NCBI GenBank assembly: GCA_002394665.1
Contig: DGUL01000006.1
Coordinates: forward strand, 13,895 to 77,894
Source of the DNA: Rickettsiales bacterium UBA4311
GTDB taxonomy: Bacteria; Pseudomonadota; Alphaproteobacteria; Rickettsiales; Deianiraeaceae
Length of the DNA stretch: 64,000 nt
Reading direction: 5' to 3'
Below are positions 1 through 7,606 of the stretch, piece by piece. Each line of letters begins with the position of its first letter. The first letter of the stretch is position 1. Below the pieces are notes generated by a model. That model saw only the letters and a program-made list of their open reading frames with translations, was not told the DNA's origin and did no database searches. Made by a program: the position numbers and the translations under genes.

Positions 1-2
1 CT

Positions 3-119
3 ATTCTTCATCGGTTTATGCAGTTTTCTCTTGTTGCACATTCTGATTTCAGTGCTTATGGCAAGAGAGCTATTGCTAATTCTTTAAATAAAAATTCATA
101 CTATTACTATTATATCTAA
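3..119 (+). CDS. C-terminal end of an unknown gene (partial at window edge)
   Basis: An open frame runs in from the left edge and stops at TAA 117-119, giving about 38 residues that begin ILHRFMQF and end in a run of tyrosines. I do not recognise the family. The reading is supported by a hairpin right after the stop and by a mixed, protein-like composition. Another frame is open to about 87, so the frame choice is tentative. Confidence 0.3.
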   Translation: MLHRFMQFSLVAHSDFSAYGKRAIANSLNKNSYYYYYI

Positions 120-167
120 GACACGAAGTCGGAGAAGTATTTCGTGTCAGTGACCATTTTATTTTTT
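120..167 (+). terminator. Hairpin followed by T-rich tract
   Basis: An 8-bp perfect stem (GACACGAA at 120-127 with TTCGTGTC at 141-148) sits one base after the stop codon at 117-119. A T-rich tract follows about ten bases later. The position fits a factor-independent terminator for the gene entering from the left, but the gap between stem and T-run makes it imperfect. Confidence 0.4.
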
Positions 168-228
168 TAATCTCTCGTTTTCTTATGGTTGCCATTTTTT
201 AGTTTGTTTTGTTTTTATTTTTTATTTT

Positions 229-423
229 ATGAGTAATAGTAATATTATTAAATTCACTTCTGGTGAAAAAGTTCCTTTGGAAATGCATAAGGCAAAGATT
301 GTTAAAAACTTAACTTTGCTTGACATTGATGCAAGAAAAAAAGCAATAAATGAAGCAGGAAACAACACTTTTCTGTTGCATAACAAAGACATCTTTCTTG
401 ATATGTTACCGATAGTGGCGTGA
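229..423 (+). pseudogene. tnaA: N-terminal piece of the frame-shifted tryptophanase-family gene
   Basis: This 64-residue frame carries the N-terminal part of a tryptophanase/tyrosine phenol-lyase. The stretch NEAGNNTFLL followed by KDIFLDML matches the family's conserved 'NTFLLNSKD...DLLTDSG' region. The expected continuation, DSGVNAMSD, lies in the next frame starting at 411. The DNA reads gat atg tta cc gat agt, where the family predicts gat atg tta acc gat agt, so one base is missing around 406-410. Restoring one A would give an uninterrupted protein of about 485 residues. It could be a real mutation or an assembly error. I see no slippery site that would favour programmed frameshifting. 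Confidence 0.8.
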
Positions 424-1685
424 ATGCAATGAGCGACACACAACAATCGGCAATGCTTTTAGCTGATGATGCTTATGCAGGCAGTGAAAGTTTTTTTAAG
501 TTAAACGAAACAACGAAAAAACTTTTTGGAAAAAGGTTTCTACTTCCTGCTCATCAGGGTCGTGCTTGTGAAAATATTCTAGCGAAATTTTTTGTCAAAC
601 AAGGACAATTTACACCTGTAAATTTACATTTTACAACAACAAGAGCACACATTGAACTCAATGGAGGAAAAGTTGTAGAGTTACCAGTTGATGAAGCTTT
701 CCAGACACAAAGCAATCATCCATTTAAAGCCAATATGGATTTAAATAAGCTGGAAAAGTTTATTCAAGAAAAAGGTGAAGATAAAATTGCATTCGTAATG
801 ATGCAAGCTGGCGGTAATTTAATTGGCGGACAGCCGTTTTCTCTTGAAAATCTCGAAGAAGTAAGTGCTTATTGTAAAAAACACGGAATTACTTTAATTC
901 TTGATGCAAGTTTGTGGACGGATAATTTATACTTTATGAAAACGAGAGAAGAAAAATGTAAAAATATGTCATTAGAAGAGATTACATTAAAAGCTTCTAA
1001 ACTTTGTGATATTGTGTATTTTTCGGCACGGAAATTTGGTTCAGCAAGAGGTGGCGGCATAGTTCTTGATGACGAGAAAATGATGGTAAAAATGCAAGAA
1101 ATGATACCAGTTTTTGAAGGTTTTATTACATACGGCGGAATGAGTATAATGGAGATTGAGGCCATAAATGCAGGCCTTCAAGAAAGTATGAATTTCTTTA
1201 TGATAAATCAAGGGCCTGAATTTATTGAATGGACTGCAAACGAACTTGATAAGCTTGGCGTTCACGTTGTAAAACCAGCTGGTGGTCTTGGAGTTCATAT
1301 TGATGCTAAAAAGTTTTTAGCACACGTTCCAGTAGAACAATATCAAGCCGGAGCATTAGCGAGTGCGATGTTTATAGCTGGTGGTATTCGCGGAATGGAA
1401 CGCGGAACCATAAGTGAGGAAAGAAATCCAGACGGAAGCGATCATTTTGCAGAAGTTGAACTTTTAAGATTAGCTATGCCAAGACGAATTTTTTCGTTAT
1501 CTCATTGCAAATTCGTGGTTGATAGAGTTAAATGGCTTTGGGAAAATCGCGAGCTTGTTGGAGGTCTAAAATGGACATATGAACCAAGTGTTTTAAGATT
1601 TTTCGTTGGAAAGCTTGAACCAGTCGGCGACTGGCAAGACAAACTTGTTGCAAAATTCAAAGCAGATTTTGGCGATAGTTTATAA
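420..1685 (+). CDS. tnaA: Tryptophanase / tyrosine phenol-lyase family protein, main part (frame-shifted from its N-terminus)
   Basis: PLP-dependent beta-eliminating lyase that would cleave tryptophan (or tyrosine) to indole (or phenol), pyruvate and ammonia in the cytoplasm. Visible motifs are NAMSDTQQ, DDAYAGSESFF, PAHQGRACEN, GGQPFSLENL, the Schiff-base lysine context FSARKFGSARGGG, TYGGMS and the C-terminal LLRLAMPRR. The sequence GIRGMERG, where classic E. coli tryptophanase has an E-I-G, resembles tyrosine phenol-lyase. However, the overall sequence matches a subgroup usually annotated as tryptophanase, so substrate is uncertain. The GTG at 420 is not a natural start: about 60 N-terminal residues lie in another frame at 229-423. 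The gene is followed by a strong terminator and then an NhaC-type antiporter, a pairing consistent with amino-acid catabolism coupled to ion transport. Confidence 0.85.
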   Translation: MNAMSDTQQSAMLLADDAYAGSESFFKLNETTKKLFGKRFLLPAHQGRACENILAKFFVKQGQFTPVNLHFTTTRAHIELNGGKVVELPVDEAFQTQSNHPFKANMDLNKLEKFIQEKGEDKIAFVMMQAGGNLIGGQPFSLENLEEVSAYCKKHGITLILDASLWTDNLYFMKTREEKCKNMSLEEITLKASKLCDIVYFSARKFGSARGGGIVLDDEKMMVKMQEMIPVFEGFITYGGMSIMEIEAINAGLQESMNFFMINQGPEFIEWTANELDKLGVHVVKPAGGLGVHIDAKKFLAHVPVEQYQAGALASAMFIAGGIRGMERGTISEERNPDGSDHFAEVELLRLAMPRRIFSLSHCKFVVDRVKWLWENRELVGGLKWTYEPSVLRFFVGKLEPVGDWQDKLVAKFKADFGDSL

Positions 1686-1712
1686 AAGCGACTAAATGAA
1701 AAATAGATAATG

Positions 1713-1760
1713 CATTTCTGTATTAAGGAATAATACCTTTTTACAGAAATGTAAGTTTTT
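1713..1760 (+). terminator. Rho-independent terminator after tnaA
   Basis: A perfect 10-bp stem (CATTTCTGTA at 1713-1722 with TACAGAAATG at 1742-1751) encloses a second small stem (AAGG/CCTT) and is followed by TAAGTTTTT. It begins 28 bases after the tnaA stop, which fits a terminator separating tnaA from the antiporter gene. Confidence 0.75.
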
Positions 1761-1813
1761 AGTTTACATTAAGAAAAAGTAAAAAATGTTTTATGTAAAG
1801 TTTATATAAAGAT

Positions 1814-3127
1814 ATGGAGAAAGTTGATAAAAAGTCAAATATACTTGCACTATTGCCGATAGGCATATTTTTATTTCTATATCTTGGATTGGGCATATTA
1901 TTTGAATACATATTAAAGATACCAATGGGATTTTATAAAATTCCTATAATTGTTGTATTTCTAATATCACTATTTTTCGCCTGTCTTCAAAATAGAAAAA
2001 TAAACTTCAACGAAAAATTAAAAATAATGGCTCACGGCATTGGAGATTTTAATATAATTTCAATGATTTTAATATTTCTTCTTGCGGGGATTTTTACAGG
2101 TATTGTCGGCAGAACGAGTGCAACAAGTGTTGCCTATTGTTTATTGTCAAACTTACCATCTCAGTTTGCAGTAATTACACTATTCTTAGTAAGCTGTTTT
2201 GTATCAATATCAATGGGAACTTCGTTAGGAACGGTTGCCTTAATAACGCCTATAGCATATTCTGTTTCAGAAATATCTAATTTTCCTGTTGCATTATGTG
2301 TAGCCAGTGTTGTAAGTGGATCTTTTTTTGGCGACAATCTATCTTTAATTAGTGATACAACGATCGCAGTGTGTAATGGACAAGGTTGCAGAATGAAAGA
2401 TAAATTTATGGCAAATTTTAAAATAGTATTATGTGCATTAATCATAACTTTGCCAATATTGTTGTCTGTTTCTTCTAATTATGAAATATCAAACAACATT
2501 CAAAAAGAATGGAATTTAATCAACATAACACCTTATTTAATTGTTCTTTTTTTAAGCATAATTGGTCTAAATGTTTTTATTGTGTTAACAATCGGTATAA
2601 TCATTGGTTCAATAATTTCAATTTACACAGGAATTGTCCCAATTGCAGATTTATTACAACAAGCAGGAAATGGAGCAAATGGAATGTTTGAAACAATAAT
2701 TGTTGTTTTACTTGTATCTTCTATTAGTTCTTTAATAGATAATAATGGAGGTTTTTCAGCATTATTAGATTTTATTCAAAAAGTTTTCAATAGTAAAAAA
2801 CTTAGCCAACTTGGTATAGCTTTATTAGTGGTCTTAACAAATATAGCAACAGCGAATAACACTGTAGCAATTGTTGTTGTTAATCCTATAGCAAAAAAAA
2901 TATCAGAAAAATATAAAATTTCAGCAAAAAGAACAGCATCGATTATAGATACTTTTTCTTGCATAACACAAGGGATAATACCGTACGGAGCTCAAATGTT
3001 GGTTGCAATATCTTCGGTAATTACATTAGGAGGAACGATTTCAGTGTTTGATATTATACCAAATTTATACTATTTACATACTTTATTGTTTGTATCAATT
3101 GGATACATAGTGAAGTTTAAAGGTTAG
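1814..3127 (+). CDS. nhaC: NhaC-family Na+/H+ antiporter
   Basis: Inner-membrane protein of 437 residues with about 11-12 hydrophobic segments. Family features are the central SMGTSLGTVALITPIAYSVS segment, the GSFFGDNLSLISDTT motif, and a C-terminal repeat-like stretch with ATANNTVAIVV and ITQGIIPYGAQ. These are typical of NhaC, which exchanges cytoplasmic Na+ for H+, sometimes with organic acid exchange in relatives. Length is normal. The ATG at 1814 gives a short charged N-terminus before the first membrane segment; no Shine-Dalgarno sequence is evident. It lies downstream of tnaA but beyond a terminator, so it is probably transcribed separately. Confidence 0.85.
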   Translation: MEKVDKKSNILALLPIGIFLFLYLGLGILFEYILKIPMGFYKIPIIVVFLISLFFACLQNRKINFNEKLKIMAHGIGDFNIISMILIFLLAGIFTGIVGRTSATSVAYCLLSNLPSQFAVITLFLVSCFVSISMGTSLGTVALITPIAYSVSEISNFPVALCVASVVSGSFFGDNLSLISDTTIAVCNGQGCRMKDKFMANFKIVLCALIITLPILLSVSSNYEISNNIQKEWNLINITPYLIVLFLSIIGLNVFIVLTIGIIIGSIISIYTGIVPIADLLQQAGNGANGMFETIIVVLLVSSISSLIDNNGGFSALLDFIQKVFNSKKLSQLGIALLVVLTNIATANNTVAIVVVNPIAKKISEKYKISAKRTASIIDTFSCITQGIIPYGAQMLVAISSVITLGGTISVFDIIPNLYYLHTLLFVSIGYIVKFKG

Positions 3128-3181
3128 TCAAAAATAAAAAAAGTGTCTTAACATTTTGTGAATAATTTATAACTCCGGCTC

Positions 3182-3206
3182 GGCAAATAGTTTTTTTCTA
3201 TTCGCC
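3182..3206. terminator. Bidirectional hairpin between nhaC and comF
   Basis: A 9-bp stem with one G-T pair (GGCAAATAG at 3182-3190, CTATTCGCC at 3198-3206) has a T7 loop. It sits between the convergent nhaC and comF stops, with A/T-rich flanks on both sides, so it could end transcription from either direction. Confidence 0.5.
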
Positions 3207-3216
3207 AAAAATCATA

Positions 3217-4032
3217 TCAATAAAGCATTGTTCTCGCAAAAGTAAGACATTCTACTTTGCAACTTGGAAAAGTGTCTTTTAGTAATTTCGCAACAGCATT
3301 CATAGTTCCGCCGGTCGTCATAATGTCGTCAATTATTAAAAACGTTTTACCTTTAAAGTCGTTAATTTTCTCCTTCGTTCTGTATTTCTTCTTTATTTCA
3401 ATATTGTGTATTTTAACCATTCTGCCCTCTCTTGAAAGCTTTTTTGATTGAATTGTCTTTTTCGTTTTTACCAATAAATCACGGATATAAACTTCTTTTA
3501 TATTCTGATCGCGTTGTCTCAATGCAGAAAAAAAGCCGTTTGCAATAGTCCCAGCGTGATTAAAACCAGTGAAAAATAGTTTTTTATTCGTAATTGGCAC
3601 AAAACAAATTACATCAGCTTTTGACATTTTTGAATAGTAATCAAGCAAACCATTACAAATAAAATTTATACATTCGGTATTAAAACAATATTTTAATCTT
3701 AAAATTATTTTTCTAATAGTGCCATTATACTGGTAAACAGAACGTGCAACATCAAAAAACCTTTTTTTATCCTCACAACTTGGACAATTGTGAGATTTCT
3801 TGAATAACTTATCTAAAACATCGTCATGTTGAATTGGATAACCACAATTTTTGCAACATTGCTCCAAATCAATTTGAACTGCTCCTTTGAGACAATCACT
3901 ACATAAAAAATTCAAATTACCAACATCGCCTGAACGAACGACAAAAGAAACACCGCAACAACGACATCCATCGGGAAATAAAAAATTAAAAAAACCGACA
4001 AAAAACCGCCGTAAAATATCGCGATTTTTCAC
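3217..4032 (-). CDS. comF: ComF-family phosphoribosyltransferase-like protein
   Basis: 271 residues. The N-terminal third has zinc-ribbon cysteine pairs (GCRCCG, FLCSDC, CKNCGYP, CPSCE). The C-terminal half is a type I phosphoribosyltransferase domain with the PRPP-binding loop FLIIDDIMTTGGTM near residues 232-245. ComF proteins act in DNA uptake or DNA processing of imported single strands; the exact reaction is not settled. The gene follows rpsP by 16 bases on the same strand and could be co-transcribed. A type IV pilus secretin and prepilin peptidase lie 4-7 kb away, so a competence role is conceivable, but that is inference. Confidence 0.85.
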   Translation of the reverse strand: MKNRDILRRFFVGFFNFLFPDGCRCCGVSFVVRSGDVGNLNFLCSDCLKGAVQIDLEQCCKNCGYPIQHDDVLDKLFKKSHNCPSCEDKKRFFDVARSVYQYNGTIRKIILRLKYCFNTECINFICNGLLDYYSKMSKADVICFVPITNKKLFFTGFNHAGTIANGFFSALRQRDQNIKEVYIRDLLVKTKKTIQSKKLSREGRMVKIHNIEIKKKYRTKEKINDFKGKTFLIIDDIMTTGGTMNAVAKLLKDTFPSCKVECLTFARTMLY

Positions 4033-4048
4033 AACAAAAAATCAAAAA

Positions 4049-4384
4049 CTATTCAGCACTTGCTTCGGCTTTTATCTGTTTTTTTGATTTCTTGAAATTC
4101 TTACTTTGCGGATGTTTTACAACGAATTTCTCCAAACTTGAAAGACCATTTTTTACACACAAACGAGCAATAACTTCAGTTGGCTTTGCTCCTAAGGAAA
4201 CCCATTTGTCAACTTTGCTTGCATCAATTACAAATCTTTTTGTATCATCGTGAACATTTGGATGATAATGCCCTATTATCTCAACAGCCTGCCCGTCCCT
4301 ACTCTTTTTGTTTTCAACAACAACAATTCTATAATGTGCATCACCTTTTGAACCACCGCGGGACAATCTTATTTTTAATGACAT
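4049..4384 (-). CDS. rpsP: 30S ribosomal protein S16
   Basis: 111 residues with the S16 hallmark start MSLKIRLSRGGSKG, then YRIVVVE, the conserved IGHYHPN and WVSLGAKPTEVIARLC. A basic tail follows. S16 binds 16S rRNA and is needed for 30S assembly. The usual partners (rimM, trmD, rplS) are not adjacent here. Instead, mraZ is upstream and comF downstream on the same strand. Confidence 0.95.
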   Translation of the reverse strand: MSLKIRLSRGGSKGDAHYRIVVVENKKSRDGQAVEIIGHYHPNVHDDTKRFVIDASKVDKWVSLGAKPTEVIARLCVKNGLSSLEKFVVKHPQSKNFKKSKKQIKAEASAE

Positions 4385-4408
4385 AAGCCTAAAACAATAA
4401 TCATTGAA

Positions 4409-4437
4409 ATGATGAAAATGCGACTTATAAAAGTCAA
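4409..4437 (-). promoter_or_regulatory. Possible promoter of rpsP
   Basis: On the minus strand, TTGACT (4437-4432) is followed after 17 bases by CATCAT (4414-4409), about 25 bases before the rpsP ATG. The -35 is good and the -10 is poor, so this is a weak prediction. Confidence 0.3.
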
Positions 4438-4523
4438 GGTTTGTTTTAAATATAATCGCAACAACAAGCTACAAACGAATAAAAAAACACTTTAAAAAAA
4501 AATAGCCTAAGCCTTAACTATTT

Positions 4524-4961
4524 CTACTTTATCAAATTTGTGTTTTTAACCGCAAATTCTCTGCATTTCTTTGAATATTCTTCATATTCTTCCGGTTTCC
4601 AAATTTCAAAAATCTTGCCTTTACCTACAAAAGTTGCATTGCCATCAATTCCAGCGAATTGTGTATATTGCTTTGGTATATTTATACGTCCATCTTTATC
4701 GATATCTAATGCTACACTTTCGGCAAAAATGGCCGTTTCAAAAGCATCTCGCTCAGCGGAGAATTCGTCAAATTTATCAATAGATTGTTGCAATTTTTCA
4801 ATATAAGCATTCGTGCAACCAACAAGACACTTTTTTGAAAGCGATTTATAAATTATGATATCAGTATCATTTTCTTTTGTAATAATATCACGAAAACTCG
4901 CAGGCATAGAGACCCTACCTTTAATATCTATTTTATTGTTGTATGTAGATAAAAAAAGCAC
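4524..4961 (-). CDS. mraZ: Transcriptional regulator MraZ
   Basis: MraZ is an AbrB-like DNA-binding protein that normally regulates the division and cell-wall (dcw) cluster. The N-terminal SpoVT-AbrB repeat is seen as FLSTYNNKIDIKGRVSMPASF, and the second repeat as ESVALDIDKDGRINIPKQY. I place the start at GTG 4961, giving VLFLSTYNN, because the family begins MFLGEY. An ATG at 5015 would add 18 hydrophobic residues not found in the family. MraZ normally leads the dcw cluster, but here rpsP follows and no mraW, fts or mur genes are in the window. Confidence 0.88.
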   Translation of the reverse strand: MLFLSTYNNKIDIKGRVSMPASFRDIITKENDTDIIIYKSLSKKCLVGCTNAYIEKLQQSIDKFDEFSAERDAFETAIFAESVALDIDKDGRINIPKQYTQFAGIDGNATFVGKGKIFEIWKPEEYEEYSKKCREFAVKNTNLIK

Positions 4962-5122
4962 ACCCACAAAATAAAACGACAAAACAAGTAGGCGGAAAAC
5001 CCGCCCAAAATTCAAAACCCTGATTGCTCAAAATTCCGAATTAAAAAAACAACTACTCAAAGAGCCAAAACAACTTTTTGGATTTTCACCAAACTAAATT
5101 CCAAAATCTGGAATTCTATGGA

Positions 5123-5152
5123 ATTTTATGGGAAATAATTTTTAAATGTCAA
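5123..5152 (-). promoter_or_regulatory. Sigma-70-type promoter of mraZ
   Basis: On the minus strand a perfect -35 TTGACA (5152-5147) is followed after 18 bases by TAAAAT (5128-5123). It points toward mraZ, with a leader of roughly 150 bases before the GTG at 4961. This is the clearest promoter in the window. Confidence 0.65.
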
Positions 5153-5237
5153 CAAGAAAAAAGATTTTTTTTAAACTATTCAATAAATTTCGGGTCTTCA
5201 TAGTGTATATGTCGCAAAATTCTCACACGGAAAGACT

Positions 5238-5268
5238 GATTTTAAAGCCAAAACAAACCTTTAAAATC
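5238..5268. repeat. Perfect 10-bp inverted repeat
   Basis: GATTTTAAAG at 5238-5247 pairs with CTTTAAAATC at 5259-5268 around an 11-base loop. It lies in non-coding DNA downstream of the zapA-like gene and could be the stem of an RNA or a weak terminator. A related TTTTAAAATC occurs again near 5306-5316. Confidence 0.6.
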
Positions 5269-5338
5269 TTGCTCGCTGGCACTCCCTTAATTTGATGCGG
5301 TTATATTTTAAAATCCTTTCAAGCTCTACATTTAATTT

Positions 5339-5503
5339 TCATTGTCCTGCACTATCTTGACAACGTTGCAAAAAACCACTTTGTCTTATAAAAACACCAT
5401 TTAATTTAACACAATAATGTTTCATTCCTTCGTGTTGTTTTAACTCCTCGCTTGTGAGAACTTTATAATCATTAAAATGATTGTAGTTATGATTTAACTT
5501 CAA
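5339..5503 (-). CDS. Small ORF translationally coupled to the zapA-like gene
   Basis: A 54-residue frame starts with TTG at 5503-5501, which overlaps the TGA stop of the upstream gene (TTGA). Its composition is protein-like, with LTSEELKQHEGMKHYC, KLNGVFIRQSG and a terminal RCQDSAGQ, and it has two cysteines. I do not recognise it. A TTG start is unusual, and an in-frame ATG exists only later, at the GMKHYC position. It may instead be a decayed gene remnant or part of a non-coding RNA. Confidence 0.35.
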   Translation of the reverse strand: MKLNHNYNHFNDYKVLTSEELKQHEGMKHYCVKLNGVFIRQSGFLQRCQDSAGQ

Positions 5504-6042
5504 TTTGAAATATTTATTCGTTTATAACACTCTTCTAATCTTGTTTTTAACTTTTTAAGTTCCTCAATTATGGACGATTTACGTTTTTCATTCTTTTCTA
5601 TACTCTTTTCCAGTTCACTTATTTTTTTATCCTTTTCCGCTAATTGTAAGACATAATTCTTTCTATCTTCCTCTTGCATTGTCTCAGTTTGTTCTTGTTT
5701 ATCCTTTATTTCATTGGCAAAATCAGCATTATCAACGATACTTGCTTTCTTTCCTTGTTCTTCATTATATTTCACTTTTTTATCCAAATCTTCCGCATTT
5801 GCTTCGATTTCACTTGCTGTCTTTTCAACGAAAGACATCAAAAGGACTTTATCAAATGAAAGTGATTTATTTTTTATATTCGTTTTTTCAACAAAAACTC
5901 TTATTTTATCAAGTATCGCTGTAATTTTTTCTAAATCTCCTTCTTTGCACCAAAAAATATAATGATGCCCGCAAATATCAAAAGACACCTGTTTGCAATC
6001 ACTTGCTACTGCATAATCCTGTGGAGTAAGCAAAACACCCAA
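5500..6042 (-). CDS. zapA: ZapA-like cell division protein with coiled-coil tail
   Basis: 180 residues. The N-terminal portion, VSFDICGHHYIFWCKEGDLE through LDKIRVFVEKT and FDKVLLMSFVEKTASEIE, has the pattern of ZapA: a short beta-strand globular part followed by a long helix. ZapA bundles FtsZ filaments at the division site. The C-terminal third is a K/E-rich coiled coil (DKKISELEKSIEKNEKRKS), longer than in many ZapA proteins (about 100-130 residues). Assignment is by pattern, so moderate. The gene's TGA overlaps the TTG of a tiny downstream ORF. Confidence 0.6.
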   Translation of the reverse strand: MGVLLTPQDYAVASDCKQVSFDICGHHYIFWCKEGDLEKITAILDKIRVFVEKTNIKNKSLSFDKVLLMSFVEKTASEIEANAEDLDKKVKYNEEQGKKASIVDNADFANEIKDKQEQTETMQEEDRKNYVLQLAEKDKKISELEKSIEKNEKRKSSIIEELKKLKTRLEECYKRINISN

Positions 6043-6100
6043 TTAAAAGCAACAAGGAAGAAGATATTTTTTTTTATTTTCAACAATAATAAACTCTGGC

Positions 6101-7534
6101 TTAATCGTTATAGTCGTTTACAAAAGCAACCTCGCCATACCTCAAATTGTCCGCGTCAACAATGTTGTATTGATTTACAAAAGCCACTTCCGACCCGCCT
6201 AAATAAGCCGACTTAAAGTTATCGTTTTTATTGCTGTTAATCCTTTTTACTTCACTTCCATCGTTCTCGCTTATCAACTGATCAATCGCTTCTTCTGTCA
6301 AATTCATATCCTCATCAACCGAAATCACTCTATTGATAATATAAACAGGGGTTTCTTGCTTTATAATTGTTGTCTTTTCGTTCCTTGCTCCATTATTCAA
6401 AGCCTCTTGGCAATCATTCCCGTTGCAAGCCAATGTGCCTTTTTCCTGCTCTTGCAACTCGTTCCCTTCTTCATAAATTTGCCTGATGGTTCTCGGTTTT
6501 TTAATCGTATTTTTACCTTTCTCTAGTGTTTTAAGATCACTATAAAAAGTATTCGTCCTTTGTTCGGATGTTTGATTTTGTTGTTTCCTGTTTATATCTT
6601 CATTGTTCAAGCCCTCTTCTTTAATTCGTTGTGTTTTATTGTTTTTTACAACTTTATTATGATTCATCATCTTGTTTTTGCTCGTTTTTTTACTAAGTTT
6701 TTTAAATTTTGCTTTCTTTTTAACGTTTGCCTTATTTCCTTTGCTATTCTTTTTAGCATTATTCTCTGCATTCACAACTTTTGAAGATTTTTTCACTTCA
6801 CATTTACCTCCTCCATCACAGTTTCCAACATTGATTTCAGGTTTAAAAGTAATATTTATATTCTTCACACCATCTTTAATGACCAAAACTTTTGCATCGT
6901 TTTTATCGTCATATTTTCCAGTAATTTCAATATTTTGCTCGCCATTTTCCTTTTTATCCTGCGATTTTCCAAGACCAAATAAATCAAATTTCTTATTTTT
7001 ATCCTCTTGCTTTTCGTCCTTTTTGTCTTCTTCTTTTTTTTCTTCTTTCTTATCGTCTTTTTTATCTCTCACTTCTTTCTTTTCCTCTGTATTGATATCC
7101 TTATTGTTATCGTTATTATTTACATTATTCACACCAACGTTTGAACTTTTTTCATTTTTAACATTTTGTTCTTTTAAATCGTTTAAAGCTTCTTTTATCC
7201 CATTATTATCAACTTTTTTAACTTGAACCTCAACTTTCGTATCATTGCCTTTTTTCAATAAATCTTTTGTATCAAAATTTATATCAATTCTTGTATTCTT
7301 GGTGCCACCAACTTGTGGCTTTTTATCTCCTTTTGCAGTAGGTGCTATATCAATTTTTTTTTCAAGGTTCTTTTGAACTTGAACGTCAACCTTATTTTTT
7401 GTCTCATTTAAAACTCTAACTTCTCCTTTTTGTTCTACCGGAATACTCGCTTTTTCCTCCACTGCCTCACTGAAAAATGGAAAAAACGATGAAAAAATAA
7501 AAATTTGAAGCAAAAAAAGCAACTTGCTCCACAT
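6101..7534 (-). CDS. Exported lysine/asparagine-rich low-complexity protein
   Basis: 477 residues starting with a hydrophobic signal-like segment (LLFLLQIFIFSSFFPFFSEA), so probably secreted or membrane-anchored. The rest is highly charged and low in complexity, with an Asn-rich segment, a long K/E/D block, a basic block and two short Cys pairs (NCDGGGKC and ACNGNDC). Near the C-terminus the motif EVAFVN-(Q/D)-YN appears twice within about 25 residues. I know no family for it. Composition suggests an extended or disordered envelope protein. It lies between dapB and the zapA-like gene on the same strand. Confidence 0.7.
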   Translation of the reverse strand: MWSKLLFLLQIFIFSSFFPFFSEAVEEKASIPVEQKGEVRVLNETKNKVDVQVQKNLEKKIDIAPTAKGDKKPQVGGTKNTRIDINFDTKDLLKKGNDTKVEVQVKKVDNNGIKEALNDLKEQNVKNEKSSNVGVNNVNNNDNNKDINTEEKKEVRDKKDDKKEEKKEEDKKDEKQEDKNKKFDLFGLGKSQDKKENGEQNIEITGKYDDKNDAKVLVIKDGVKNINITFKPEINVGNCDGGGKCEVKKSSKVVNAENNAKKNSKGNKANVKKKAKFKKLSKKTSKNKMMNHNKVVKNNKTQRIKEEGLNNEDINRKQQNQTSEQRTNTFYSDLKTLEKGKNTIKKPRTIRQIYEEGNELQEQEKGTLACNGNDCQEALNNGARNEKTTIIKQETPVYIINRVISVDEDMNLTEEAIDQLISENDGSEVKRINSNKNDNFKSAYLGGSEVAFVNQYNIVDADNLRYGEVAFVNDYND

Positions 7535-7606
7535 AAAAGAAGCCTTGCAAGTATAAAAAAAAAGCTATTTTTGTCAATTTTGTAAAAGCAATTTAAGACT
7601 ATAAAA

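Larger units (their letters stand above)
4962..5338. other. Non-coding stretch between mraZ and the zapA operon
   Basis: About 375 bases with no convincing gene. On the minus strand it contains the mraZ promoter (5123-5152), a GC-rich hairpin GGCGG-AAAAC-CCGCC (4991-5005) in the mraZ leader, and a perfect 10-bp inverted repeat (5238-5247 / 5259-5268). Some 170 bases lie between the upstream small ORF and the promoter. In many proteobacteria the 6S RNA gene lies just downstream of zapA, so the 5160-5338 part is a candidate for a structured RNA. Confidence 0.4.

Noticed and set aside
400..423. Programmed frameshift at the tnaA junction
   Set aside because: No slippery heptamer or downstream stimulatory structure is visible, and the family does not use frameshifting. 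A missing base is simpler.
6672..7226. Long open frame opposite the exported lysine-rich gene
   Set aside because: It is Phe/Leu/Ser-rich, as expected from the antisense of lysine/asparagine codons, and has no motif. The minus-strand gene has a signal peptide and is the better choice.
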